Source of the DNA: Rhizopus sp. PT2906
Lineage: Eukaryota; Mucoromycota; Mucoromycetes; Mucorales; Rhizopodaceae
Direction: 5' to 3'
DNA length: 64,000 nucleotides
Assembly (NCBI GenBank): GCA_025529335.1
Contig: JAMYHX010000128.1
Coordinates: 54,731 to 118,730 of the forward strand
Shown piece after piece: positions 32,980 to 45,071 of this stretch. Numbering within the stretch: position 1 is the stretch's first letter; every line of letters starts with the position of its first letter. The translations under genes were made by a program, and so were the position numbers. The notes beneath the pieces are model-generated. The model had not been told where the DNA came from. It saw only the letters and a program-made list of their open reading frames with translations, and did no database searches.

Positions 32980-33250
32980 GTTCATGGATGCTCCTCTATC
33001 ATAGGCCAGTGACCTTTTCGAATATCTACGCTAGTCTCGTGTACGGTTCATGGATTCACTTTAGGGGGGTCGATTGGATCTTCTACAGGGTCTAACAAAT
33101 GTATTGAGGCGTTGTTCATGGACTTTCACTAGTATAGATCAATTATGATCTTCTGGATTGTCTACACAACTCTAGTGTGCTGTTAATCAATTCCCATATA
33201 GCTTGATGAATCTGATCCTCTTAAAGGGTTTACATGACCAGGTCCTAGTG
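32980..33250. repeat. Diverged minisatellite, about four units of 66-68 bp
   Basis: Units begin at 32980, 33046, 33114 and 33182. The first three start GTTCATGGA, the fourth GTTAATCAA. Each has a GATCTTCT/GATCCTCT-like core in the middle and a TCTACA/TTTACA-like block near the end, with ACTCTAGTGTGC-type ends. Period is constant (66, 68, 68) despite strong divergence. Confidence 0.55.
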
Positions 33251-33688
33251 CCAATACGCTGCATGCAAAGGGATCAAAGATCAACAGTACTCTTGGATAA
33301 CAACAGATGGATGAACATATAGCTTAAAGCAAAGTTTGATCTTGAAAATATAAATATGACTGTAAAATACTAACAAGTAGCTTTTGAGTAGATCAGTCAA
33401 AGAAGTAGACAATGGAATTTTATGAATACAATCACGAAATAGAAGAACTGGAAGAATAATGGAATCTGCTTAGAGTTGGCTCTGATTTCAAAGCAGTGGC
33501 ATCTGTTTCACTTTCTGAAGTTTAAAGATTAAATTATCACCATGGTCAATACAAGCAACTCTGTGCCAAAAAGTAGTCTACACCATACAAACTGCCTCAA
33601 GATGAATACGTCTGTACACCAAAATCTGGTCAACAAATATTATGTACCTGCAATCTGTCTTTGTTGTATTTAAACCTATGTTGCTGAT

Positions 33689-33736
33689 AATAAAGAAAAA
33701 GGTTTTCAACTAAAAAAAAAAAAAAAAAAAAAAAAA
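33689..33736 (+). other. AATAAA followed by a 25-A tract
   Basis: AATAAA at 33689-33694 is followed 18 bases later by an uninterrupted run of 25 A (33712-33736). This is the arrangement of a polyadenylated RNA copied back into DNA. A short broken frame starting at ATG 33412 lies upstream. No target-site duplication was identified. Confidence 0.35.
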
Positions 33737-34371
33737 GAGAGATTAAGCTTTCGATTAGAACACCTTTTCCCTTTAATGAAATGAACCAATATTAATCTTG
33801 ATTATGAATAAAACGAATATCAAATGCACGCACTGCTGTGCTTATAAGTAAAGTGCCCTTGGCAATATTACCTATGGAGGCCGACAAAGTATGGCCATAC
33901 TTGATAAACCAAATGACAATATTCGTTACTACAGTGATGAACTGCTCTGCCATCACATTTGTTTCCTTCTAAAACTTATTTATTCTCCTACTAGTTTATT
34001 TCAATATAAGGCTTATTTTATTCTTTCATGCATTCATGTATTCATATTCGTTTTCATGGTTATAAATCCTCCTTCCCCATCACCCAATAAATCACATATT
34101 TGATAATACCTCTCATTCAGCAAACACGAGTATTCAAATCATTAAAGGACTATATAAAGTATGTCGCGTACCTTAGCAATTCATCCTGTTTCGAGCGCCA
34201 TTTGAAATAGTTTATGCAGACTTGGAGGATCCATTGCTTTACTATAAAAATGAACGTATAGTCATTAAATCTATCACAATCACAGTCATCGCTAATGTTG
34301 GTCTACATTTCACAAGCAGAAGAGAAAATGATAAGGATATAACAATAGGGAATAGAGGATAAACATTTTGC

Positions 34372-34393
34372 CTTTTACCTTTTACCTTTTACC
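34372..34393. repeat. CTTTTAC tandem repeat, three units
   Basis: Three perfect 7-bp units CTTTTAC in a row followed by CTTTTTTTC. A simple repeat with no visible coding role. Confidence 0.8.
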
Positions 34394-35413
34394 TTTTTTT
34401 CATGTGCATTAAAAATAAAAATAAAAAACATTACACACACTCATGTTTTTCTAAGCCAACAGCTCAATCATTTATGTTTCATGCTTGATAAACAGGTTTT
34501 AATACACGGAGGTTAGGATAATTTGATTTTGGTTCTTTTTAACAAAAATAGTAATTCATTATTACTTTTATGAGACAAGTCATAGTGGCTAACCAAATAG
34601 ATCAATCATGATTTGACTTCTTTTGATTTGACAAATAACAACTGTAATGGAATCAATCGCGTGTGTTCCACAGAATTGGTAGTCTAGTGCTCTTTGAGAA
34701 AAGCCTTATTTTTTTTTTTTTTGTTTACCATCAGCTGCCGTCTCCCTCTCAACCTTTTTCCTTGTACATCTGATTCTCACCTTACTTTTTTTTTTTTTTT
34801 TTTTTTTACTCATTCTTAAAGAAAACGATCAGAAAAATAGGAAAGCATGTATTGGAAATGAGAAAAGTGAAGCAATCATAATGAAAAAAAAATTATACGT
34901 GTGTGTGTATGTGTATGTGTGTGAGAGGTCAACTTTATGTAAACAAGCGGTCTTACAAAAGAAAAGGAAGTGAGAAAAAAGCATGCAAACGAAAGGGGGA
35001 GGAGGCGTTCGGATGCTCGGATATGCTCTAATATGGATAAGATAGAAAATGAGTTATTTATATATCCATGCATTATTGGAGAAAGGAGGAATGAGTCATT
35101 TATTTTCAGCCTAAATAACATAACTCACGTAAACAAAAAACTATAAAAGAGGCCATCATTCTTTTCCCTCTTTTCCTTCATTCTTTATCTCTTTTAAAAA
35201 TTCTCCTATACTTTTATTTTATTATTTCCTATGTTGAAAAAGGTATAACAGCGTCTGGGTAATCTCAAAGTACATATAACTAATGTCATCCTTTAGGAAA
35301 TACACTTTTGCTGACTCTATATCATGGTTCCTGATGCATCTTACTCTACCATAATGGCCTCTCCTTAAATAAGCCTCTGCTACTCGCTAATGCTCAAAAA
35401 AATGCTTGCTATT

Positions 35414-35520
35414 GCTTATCAATACAATCAAGCAATCAAACAATCAAACAATCAAATACTCATCAAACACTCAAATAATCAAACAAATACTCAAATACTT
35501 ATCGAACGCTTATCAAATCT
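35414..35520. repeat. Degenerate AATCAAAC / ACTCAAAT array
   Basis: Consecutive imperfect 8-10-bp words (AATCAAGC, AATCAAAC three times, AATACTCATC, AAACACTC, AAATAATC, AAACAAATACTC, AAATACTTATC). The same CTTATCAA word recurs in the next 150 bases. It is a decayed simple-sequence array. Confidence 0.6.
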
Positions 35521-36596
35521 CTGGAAAGTCCAGTGAACACCTGCTCGTGCTTATCAATGCCTACAAATGATCATCAGTGCCTGAAAATGCTAGTGAATGC
35601 TTGTCCCATGCTTATCAACGTAAGAAAGTCCCTGAAGAACTTTGCTCATGTCTATCAATGCCTGCTGCTAATTAGTACTGCTTTGGAGTAACAACATATC
35701 CAATCTACTTTGCCACTATCTGCCAAACTCTATCAAGCTCTACTACAGGTCGCTGCTTCTCTATGCTGGATCGCTCCGAGATGTTCCTATTGTTATGGCT
35801 CTGTCTCTACAGCTGATGAACGGCCCGTAAACCCTCCCTCCCCCTACTGCTGAGCTCGGCGGTTGCGATGCTCCAAAGGTTCAATATTCCGATGTCTCCA
35901 CGGTCATCACCCCTTCCAAAACGCTTCGTCCTAGGTACCTAGAAGTGCACTCTTTGTACGTTGAAGCACCTCTTTCGTTGAATTTACCGTGGTATGGTTT
36001 TGAGATTGACTTTTAATTTGAGATTTGAGACTTGAGTACTTTTTTTTCATGGAGGGCTTACACCTAGTAGTCTTCTGGCATGCAGTCTATGGTTCTAGTC
36101 ATCTTGGGTTTGAAAGCTAGTGATAATGTGACCATCTGGACTTATGGAAAGAAAAAAGAAGAAATCTCTCTGCTTGGCTATCAAAAACAAAAAGTCTCTA
36201 CTTGCTCTCTAAACTTGACTATCAAAACAAAAATCTCTACTTATTCAAAACGCTCTCTTTAAAAATCAAACTATTGATTACTCTAATAAAAAATTTATTT
36301 TGTTACTCCCACACTTTGACTTTTTGTTCTTTAATCTTAATAAAATATATTCACTTGATGCAATTTTCTTTGTCTCTGATAATCCAAGGAAACAACAGTT
36401 TAATGATTTTTTCATATGCATCATTATGAATCAGTTTGGATGATATTCACTATATAACCTCACATAGGTAGTTCTCATTAGTGACATGCCATATATTAAT
36501 GTCAGTCTGTGCTATACAAACTTACAAGCGTTCTTCTAGGCTCTCAGATTCACATCCATGTATCGTCTTTGAGTATTGTACCATCAAATTTTTTTC

Positions 36597-36765
36597 ATTG
36601 ACGGAACGTATTCCTTGTATAATAGATCTTCATCTAAATGTGTTGACGATCTATTGAAAATACGAAAAAAAAATGCTTTCTTCTGCATCTTCACTACCAA
36701 AAGACAGGCTCTTCTTGCTCTATATTTTCATATTTGACACATCTCCTTATGGAATTGAAGGGTGG
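36597..36765 (+). repeat. Dispersed repeat, copy A (inverted copy at right edge)
   Basis: The sequence starting ATTGACGGAACGTATTCC is found again as the reverse complement of 63830-64000. The first 140-odd bases are nearly identical apart from the length of an A-run; the last 30 diverge. It contains an 8-bp inverted pair AATAGATC/GATCTATT separated by 19 bases. No open frame spans it. Confidence 0.85.
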
Positions 36766-38575
36766 GCAATAGAGTCATCCCACATGCTCTCAGCGGATGA
36801 AATTTAGGTTTTAGTATACTGCTTGCCATGTCGAATGTAGATTGCTCTTTATTGTTTTCATTGGTGTGTGTTGCATGTTGGTGTTTATCAACGAGATGAT
36901 CTCTGGCTGAGAAACTCCTTTCGCAAGCTGGAAACTTCCAGCTGGGATAACGCTTCTGATCAATTCGTTAGGACTGTAACTCGGTAACTTAACGTTATAG
37001 GACTTCTTTCGTTCAATTGAGAGAGTCAAGACAGCCGGCTGGCCAGTTTTTTGGTGGTAGTGCGTTTTTCATCAAATTTTTTAATTTTGCTATTAAAGCG
37101 TAATAAGCTCTTCATGATTTTATGCTCGCTATTATACAGCAAAAAAGAATAAATTAAAATTGATTGATCTAAAAAATGCAACATCACCACATTTTCAAGA
37201 TTGCATCACGATTAGAGATGATTTAAAGTATCAACAAAAGGTAGTATTTCTTCAAGCTATGTTAGGTTTGCCAGTGTATACAGCGCGAGTAACATATACC
37301 CTATGTAGTCAGCCTATCTGCTGTAACCAACGTTAAAATTATAAGCGTAAGGCATATCAATGGTAGAAAATATAAATTCTTTGTTGAAAAGATGAGCTAA
37401 ATATTAAGTATGATTTGAATACGGAAAAATTAATGTTTTCAACGTCATTATAAATCATTATTATATTATCACTTTCGGATACATTTAAAGAAATAGGATA
37501 TTGAATTTACTACTGGTATACTAGAATTATTTCATTAAACACGTCAGATGTCATTCCTACCGTCTATGTCAACTTGATCGGTGGGGGTTCCAAGATGTAG
37601 ATCAAAATGGCCCTGTTTATTCTTATATCCTTGGCTTATTGTTGTAGGTATTTGGTAACTGATATCTTCTTTTATTTCTATTCGCTTAGGACAACTTCAT
37701 AATCGTTTTGGCCAGAATTAAATCAATCCTTCTGCCAAACCTAATGCTGAGAGGAATATTTGAACAACCACCCGAAAGTGTATTGTTGGTAGACCATGTT
37801 GGTCTGCAGTAGGATTATTTTTTTCACACATTATAAAGACAGCCTTGCTTGCTGACTGCTGAACTAAAAGAAAGCAATGCTGCTTAGAAGATGTATATTT
37901 ATACTTTTTACAAAGATAAACAAACTCGGAAGAACGACATTGTGTTGTTTGCTGTAATAACTGTGATAAGTTTAGGAGGTGTTAGCATCTTGTTATTGTC
38001 GGGGTGCCTTTGCAAATTTTGACAGCATGTTAATTCACTTGTATCGTCGTAAGGACAAGATGTAGAGTTAAGTAGGTTATGCTTAGTTATTAATAATGGT
38101 ATCTATTCCCCTCTCAGCTGCAGCTTTAACTACTTTTGTCCATTTTGTCTTTGAGAATACCTTTTATCACCATAATCCAGAATTATAGCTTAATAAAGTA
38201 ATATAAGGACTTGGAAATAAGTGAATATTAAAAGTTTCGTTAATACAATTGCTGCAACTTAAGAATATGAAGCTGACTTTATTTAATGAACTTTTATACA
38301 AGTGAAATATTTAATCGTGCTAATAACAAGTTAGAAATTAACGGTAATTAATATATTTAAATACTCTACATCTTAGCTTTATCAGAGGTTTAACGAGTGA
38401 GACAGCTTTCCATGATTCGCCAACATAGACACATATGTATGTAGATTAAAATCTCATGCCCAGATTTACCCAAAATCCCTGATCGGAGTTTATTTAATTC
38501 GACTTATAAAACTCAGTGCTCGTGTTTTAAATGTAAATTAAACTTTTCTTTCTCCACCCCTTCATTTAGTTATAC

Positions 38576-41500
38576 ATGACTTCCAGCAATTTAGACTTGG
38601 TGCAAGTCTACACCAAAGGAGTCAAGGCTTGGTTTCCTGATGACACTCTCGGTTGGACCTCAGCTACTGTCGTTTCAAAAGAAGAACAAGCAGAGTTTAT
38701 CAAGATTATCTTTCAAGATGACAATGACTCTGAAAAGGTAAGACCTTTTAACCTCTTTTGTAAACTTATTAACACTGCTTATAACCAGCAACATGTATTT
38801 GAATCCAAAAAAAGTGAACTCCCCCAGGCTACACTTCCTCCACTTCGCAATCCACCGAAAATGGAAAACACAGACGACTTGACAAACCTTAGTTACTTGA
38901 ACGAACCTTCAGGTACACAAAAACTTGTAGCAAAAATAATAGAAGCTGACTCAATAACAAATTGACAGTACTCCATACTATTAAAACTCGATATGATCAG
39001 CACCATATCTATACATACTCTGGTATTGTCTTAATCGCTGCGAATCCATTCGCACGAGTATCGCTTTATGATCCTGAGATGATTCAAAAATACTCTGGCA
39101 GTCGAAGAGAAGACCTCGAACCTCACTTGTTTGCTATAGCCGAAGACGCTTATCGATGTATGATTCGTGATAACAAGAACCAAACGATTATTGTATCAGG
39201 AGAAAGGTAAAGAGGGAGTTTTTTTATATATTTCTTGTCATAGTCAAAGAGCCATCTCCTTAATTTTTTTCCTTCTCCTTATAGTGGTGCTGGTAAGACA
39301 GTGAGTGCGAAATATATTATGCGATACTTTGCAACAGCCGATGACACATCAAGCGCTGGTGTAGAATCTATGACAGAAGTTGAAAAACAGATTTTAGGTA
39401 ACCATAGAACATAATCTATCTTCAAAATGCTCATCCCTTTCATTTTACCTTAATAGCCACCAATCCTATTATGGAAGCATTTGGTAACGCTAAGACAACC
39501 AGAAATGATAACTCATCTCGTTTTGGTAAATATATTGAAATCGAGTTTGATCATCAACGAAACATCGTTGGTGCCAAAATCAGAACTTACTTGCTGGAAC
39601 GATCTCGTCTCATTTTCCAACCTGCCACTGAACGAAATTATCATATCTTTTACCAGGTAATTTAATGATAGCAAACAGGACTAAAAAAGGAGAGTTTTCA
39701 TTAATGCGCTTTACCAGTTGTGTGCAGGAGCTAGTGATACTGAAAAGAAGGAGTTGGCCCTTAAAGAGTGGTCAGAGTTCCACTACTTGAATCAAAGTGG
39801 CACTGGTGTTATTCCTTCTATAGACGATGCACAGGAATTTCAAGAGACCAAGAATGCGTTGGTAACGATCGGTGTCCCACCCGAGGTTCAAGCAGATATC
39901 TTTCGATTACTTGCCGCTCTACTTCATCTAGGTGATATCGAAATTGGAGGCCGTACAGATGCAAGTGTTGCTGATGATGAACCTTCACTGCTCAAGGCCA
40001 CTCAACTGCTCGGCCTAGACACGATGGAATTCAGAAAGTGGATCCTTCGTAAACAGATCGTAACACGTTCTGAAAAGATTGTCAGTAACCTCTCAGTCAC
40101 ACAGTCTCAAGTCGTTAGAGATTCCGTGGCCAAGTTCATCTATGCCAATCTCTTTGACTGGCTTGTCACCTTAATTAACAAAAGTTTATCGTGTCCTCAG
40201 ACTGATCTAATTGCCAACTTTATTGGTGTGCTGGATATTTACGGTTTTGAACATTTCCAAAAGAACTCATTTGAACAGTTTTGTATCAACTATGCCAATG
40301 AAAAGCTTCAACAACAGTTTAATCAACATGTCTTCAAACTGGAACAGGAAGAATACGTTAAGGAGCAGATTGACTGGAAGTTTATCTCGTTTAGTGACAA
40401 CCAAAAGTGTATCGAGCTGATCGAATCCAAGATGGGCATTCTTTCACTTTTGGATGAAGTAAGTAAGCACTTGACAGTTTTGATTGAGTACTAAAGCGAT
40501 GACATAGGAATCACGTTTACCTTCTGGCACAGATCAAGGATTCTGTAACAAGTTGTATCAAACATTCAAGACAGATTATCAAGACTATTTCAAGAAACCT
40601 AGATTCTCAAATAATGCATTCACTGTCGCACACTATGCTCATGATGTACAATACGAAGCCGAGGGATTTTTGGATAAGAACAAGGACACTGTTCCCGACG
40701 AATTACTCAATCTGCTTCAAGCATCTCAGTTCACTTTCCTTTCAGACATGCTTCAGCCTACCACTGCACCATCCACACCAACAACAGAACAACCACCTGT
40801 CCGAAAATCAATGAATCAAGCCAAGAAACCGACACTAGGTTCGATCTTTAAGCTGTCGCTCATCAATTTAATGGACACAATTGGTGAAACTAATGTTCAT
40901 TATATTCGATGTATTAAGCCTAATGAAGCCAAGGCAGCATGGGAGTTTGATCCCAACATGGTCCTCTCTCAACTTCGTGCCTGTGGTGTCTTGGAAACAA
41001 TTCGTATCAGTTGTGAAGGTTATCCTACAAGATGGACCTTCCAAGACTTTGCCGATAGGTAAATGCAAACAGTGAGAGTATACATATAAAGCTAACGTGA
41101 CCATGGTAGATACTATGCACTCATTCCTTACTCTTACTGGGACCCCAAGAGTAACCCTGACGTGAAGCAGATTTGCCGCGTTATTCTGGATACACATGTG
41201 AATGATACCAATAAATACCAAATTGGTCTTAGCAAGATCTTTTTCCGTGCTGGCCAGGTAAACAAAACAATCTAAACCTAAATAATAGGGCACTAATAGA
41301 CTTGAATAGCTTGCTTATATGGAAAAACTGAGATCAGACAAATTGAATATGTGCGCTACAGCTATACAAAAGCACGCACGTAGATACCTTGCTCGTCTTC
41401 ATTATATGCGTGTGAGAAAGCTTGTGCTGATGTTACAGAGTGTTGCACGTCGTGAATTAGGTAAGCAAAAATTAGAACTGCTGCGTCAAGAGCACGCAGC

Positions 41501-42251
41501 GACGGTGATTCAAACAAACTGGAGAAGATATATCGCTCGCAAACGATATTTGAAGATCAGAGGATTTATTGTTCGGCTTGAAGCTGTATGCCGCGGCTGG
41601 GTTGCTCGAAAGCGCCATCAAGTGTTAAAGAAAGAGCACGCGGCAATTATGATTCAAAAGATGGCACGAGGATGGATAGCACGTAAACGATACCAGGCGA
41701 TACGACAGTATGTGATCAGTATCCAAACATGTATTCGAAGACGTCAGGCGCGTAAGCAATTAGTGATGCTACGAGCGGAGGCAAGATCAGTGAGTCACTT
41801 GAAAGAAGCATCATACAAGTTAGAATCGAGAGTAGTAGATTTAATTGCCAACCTGACACAACAAAGAGAAGAAAAGTCTAAATTAAAACTTCAAGCGATT
41901 GAAATAGAGAACCGTATCAAGAACTGGATACAAACTTATGACAAGGTAGATCAAAGAGCCAAGTCATTAGAACAAAACTTTGGCAAACAAGATGAACTTG
42001 AAGATTCAAAATGGAAAGAGCTCAAGAAGAAAAGAGAAGCACTTCAGAATGAATACATTAGTACACTAAATAAGATCAAGGGACAAGATAAAGAATTGAT
42101 GAGATTAAAAGAAGAATTACTTCATCAAAAGGATGATGTAGCCAAGTTAAAGATTGCGACAAAAAAGACAAATGAAACTGATATCATTGAGCTAAAGAAT
42201 CAAATATCAGCCTTAAAAGCAGCCACAGAATATAAATTATTTGTGCAATAA
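38576..42251 (+). CDS. Class V-type myosin heavy chain lacking the globular tail
   Basis: Actin-based motor for organelle or vesicle transport. Nine exons (38576-38737, 38789-38912, 38969-39206, 39285-39397, 39457-39656, 39718-40458, 40508-41058, 41110-41257, 41310-42251) give 1072 residues. N-terminal SH3-like part, then the motor: TDDLTNLSYLNEPS, P-loop GESGAGKT (173-180), switch 1 NDNSSRFGKY, switch 2 DIYGFEHF, actin-binding HYIRCIKPNE, converter end IGLSKIFFRAGQ. Six IQ motifs follow (IQKHARRYLARLHY, IQTNWRRYIARKRY, IQKMARGWIARKRY and variants), then about 165 residues of coiled coil. It stops at TAA 42249-42251. Class V myosins normally run to about 1500-1600 residues and end in a DIL domain, absent here and downstream. 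The first intron (51 nt) is a multiple of three without stops, so it could be retained. Confidence 0.92.
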
Positions 42252-42265
42252 AAGGGGGGAAATTG

Positions 42266-42298
<33 letters not shown>
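42266..42298. repeat. ATT microsatellite
   Basis: Eleven ATT units directly downstream of the myosin stop codon, within the short gap (87 bases) to the convergent orphan gene. It could be part of both 3' UTRs. Confidence 0.9.
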
Positions 42299-42338
42299 TT
42301 ATTGTAGTAGTACTTGTATCAAAAGAGGGAAGGGTATT

Positions 42339-42980
42339 TTAAGATGACTTGTTTAATAACTTGGATTCTAATACATCTATCCTATCAAAAAGTTGAACCA
42401 GCAAATCTTTTTTAGTTGTAGCAGATGTATGAGAAGTAGGAGAATGAATAGGGGAAGGTATGACTCTTGTATTTAATCTTGTTTCCAATCTTGATATTCT
42501 TTCAGCACATTCATTTAAGCAATGCTCTAGCCTTTGATTTAATGATTGATTGACATGTTTACGTACAAGGGATTCAATTAAATCAGAAGAGGATTGAAGT
42601 GTTTGTATCAAATTGGAAGACTTTCTTATTTCATCATCCAAGGTTGATTTCAATTCTTTGACTTGTTGGAGGTTATCATATAGATACTCAAATGGTTGTA
42701 AAAAGAGTTGTTTTCTTGTTGATGATGCTGACGATAATGATGCAGAGGTTGAGGATGCAAGTGCTGATGTGTGAGGTGGTATATGAGAAGGCACAATAGG
42801 TTGTTTCATTATTCTTTTATTCATGACTTTTCTGAGTGGGGCAGAGTGGATCAAATGGTGATGGTAATCATGTCTATAGCTTGGTGTTCTGATAGTCAGG
42901 TTCTTTTTTGGATCAACTAGCCTTTTCAATAAGAGCGACGAAGGTTTAGGTAATTCAATATAAGGTTCTTTAGGTGTCAT
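42339..42980 (-). CDS. Orphan coiled-coil protein, 213 residues
   Basis: Single exon with ATG start. Basic N-terminus MTPKEPYIELPKPSSLLLKR, a His/Arg-rich stretch, a Ser/Thr/Ala-rich linker, then helical heptad-like segments (YLYDNLQQVKELKSTLDDEI; RLEHCLNECAERISRLETRL; LVQLFDRIDVLESKLL) separated by a Ser/Thr/Pro linker. I do not recognise a family. It is convergent with the myosin gene. Coiled coils suggest dimerisation, nothing more specific. Confidence 0.65.
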   Translation of the reverse strand: MTPKEPYIELPKPSSLLLKRLVDPKKNLTIRTPSYRHDYHHHLIHSAPLRKVMNKRIMKQPIVPSHIPPHTSALASSTSASLSSASSTRKQLFLQPFEYLYDNLQQVKELKSTLDDEIRKSSNLIQTLQSSSDLIESLVRKHVNQSLNQRLEHCLNECAERISRLETRLNTRVIPSPIHSPTSHTSATTKKDLLVQLFDRIDVLESKLLNKSS

Positions 42981-45071
42981 GACAACGATAAATAAAGAAA
43001 GAGAGAGAGAGAGAAAAGAGAAAGAAACAGGGAGGCTTCTTTTATATGAATACGTTAATTATGGTTGCTATAGGGTTGTATTCATAGTCGTAGTAGCAAT
43101 TGTAAATGAATTAAATGTAACACAAAAGGATTTAATGTAACACTGCTACACTGCTATTCTTGCAGTCGTGTTTCCATGTCAACCTGTCGTGATGATAGGA
43201 TCTGGCTGTCGCTTTTCTAATTCCATATCTGCCTGTTTCATTGAGGGATAGCAATCTTTAGGAGAGGAATTACGGGCAACAATGAGCGATGGTCAAGAAC
43301 ATGTTGAGCTCCTGACCCTCGCTGATGATTCTGGTTTACGTCGAGTAATTGATTGAAGCACGATTTTATAAGTAATTTAGTACTAGGTTGAATGGTCTAG
43401 AGCGTTAATTACCTTGGCATAAATGTTACTAAAGTGTAATCAAGTGGTCAGCTTGATATATATGAGATAATATCAAATGATTATATCAATAATAAATGAC
43501 CTTGATTCTACCTTTTTTCTAATCATCATTCATTTGTAAAGACAAGTCAAAGAAGGACAAGTCAAAGAAGGAAATATGACAATCAATTCTTTTCAAAAAC
43601 GACAAAGTCCTATCATCACGATAATTTAAACAAGGTAATCTTTTCCCATCTATTTTAAGATTTATTTATTCCTCAAAAATAGAACAAAAGGATGTTTATA
43701 TAAAAGGGATAATATAATCAATGCGTATGTTGACTAAAATATAGACTAATTACTATTATTAAATGGGATAAAGATTTACGTGTAATGTATTATATCAATG
43801 TGAGATAGACTCAATTTAATCTTTGTGCTTTTCCATTTTGGTAGAAAGAATCAAAAGCCTATTTTCCTTTTTAGTTTAATAAATAAGAAAAACGTGGAAA
43901 TGAGGATCAATGCTAAAAATATCAATAAATTCATCAAGAACAGCGCGCACATTGATTAGAAGTCAATAAAGAAATATTCTTTGTATTTATTTAGTTTTTA
44001 CACAAATGCAGATCATCTAGACTATTTTGTTCTTTGTATCAGAACATCACATACGATTAGGCTCATCGTGTTGTCTCTGATACTTTCTGTTTCAATATAG
44101 TCTCTTTTATTATTTTTTTTTTCTTTTAGACAAAGCACAACCATACACTTTTGCTGCCACAAAAGTTCTTTTTGCATTAGGATCGACTTTTTGTGATGAT
44201 ACATGTCTGTAGCTTATTGGCCGCAAAGTCTGGAAGCATTTCTTTTTTTTTTTTTTGAAAAACAAAAAAGTACAATTTCTAACTCAAAATCGAGTCTATT
44301 CTCTTTCTTGAGCAGCAGTAGTAAAATGGTTGTGAAGAGTATCTTTTCATTAAATTTTTATTAAAGGCTTGAATGACTGGTAGAAGTGGATAATTCTACC
44401 AATATTGTCAGGCAAAACGGCTGCTTTCTGATAATTATAAAAACGTGGTAACCAATTGCATATGAAAACATAGCGAGTGTTGCACAAATAGATGGCTCTG
44501 TTAAAGAAGTGAGCCTGTGTATACTATCAAAGCGTTGATAACCGTAAATGAGCAGTAGTTGTATGATATATCACATGAATTCAAAAAGGACATGATAAAG
44601 ATGTATAAGACAGAGTATGATGAAAAGCTCAAGGTAATCTGCTTGTGGAAGTTATGCGGAACATCAAACTATAAAGCTAATGTACAACAGAACTTAGCAT
44701 TGGGGATCAAGCTGCATCCCATACCATATGTATTACTAATAAAGCAAAGACCAAATAAACTGTCCATACATACTACAGCTGTTTTTCATTGAAAAACCTT
44801 GTTTATGAAGATTATTGACTTTATCAGTCATGGTTGACAGCTGTCATGCATGTTTAAGGAGAGATGACGCGCTTGTATACCTCGCAGAAGAGGTTCAACT
44901 CATATGCCAGTTTACTTGTTGATTATACAGCATGTCAAATGATGGCTTACATTTTGAAATTGAACTATATCCTTAATCATGGCGGTATTGGTGTATACGA
45001 TAAGAGTTTTATTTTTAAGACTCTTTAAACTATTCTTTTCTCGTGTAATTACATACGCACATTGGCATGTT
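42981..45071. other. Intergenic, 2.1 kb without a supported gene
   Basis: AT-rich DNA. A 77-codon frame at 44559-44792 (containing KKDMIKMYKTEYDEKLK) has no recognisable features and may be chance or a decayed element. A GA run lies at about 42998-43013. No RNA gene seen. Confidence 0.5.

Larger units (their letters stand above)
30847..38575. other. Gene desert of 7.7 kb
   Basis: No gene can be supported. Content that can be described: short unsupported frames (for example on the minus strand at 31579-31809 and 32252-32557), a 66-68-bp minisatellite (32980-33250), a poly(A)25 tract behind an AATAAA (33689-33736), CTTTTAC repeats (34372-34393), a T22 run (34786-34807), an AATCAAAC-like degenerate array (35414-35520), a GC-richer island at about 35820-35950, and a dispersed repeat (36597-36765). 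It looks like old repeat-derived DNA. Confidence 0.6.

Noticed and set aside
36811..37029. Minus-strand frame with LPSYSPNELI, similar to the LPPYSPELNPIE motif of Tc1 transposases
   Set aside because: Only the LP.YSP part fits, and sequence on both sides lacks the expected DDE context. Too weak to call.
40868..41293. 141-codon frame antisense to the myosin motor
   Set aside because: Lies opposite the highly conserved myosin exons 7 and 8 and their intron; composition follows from the sense strand.
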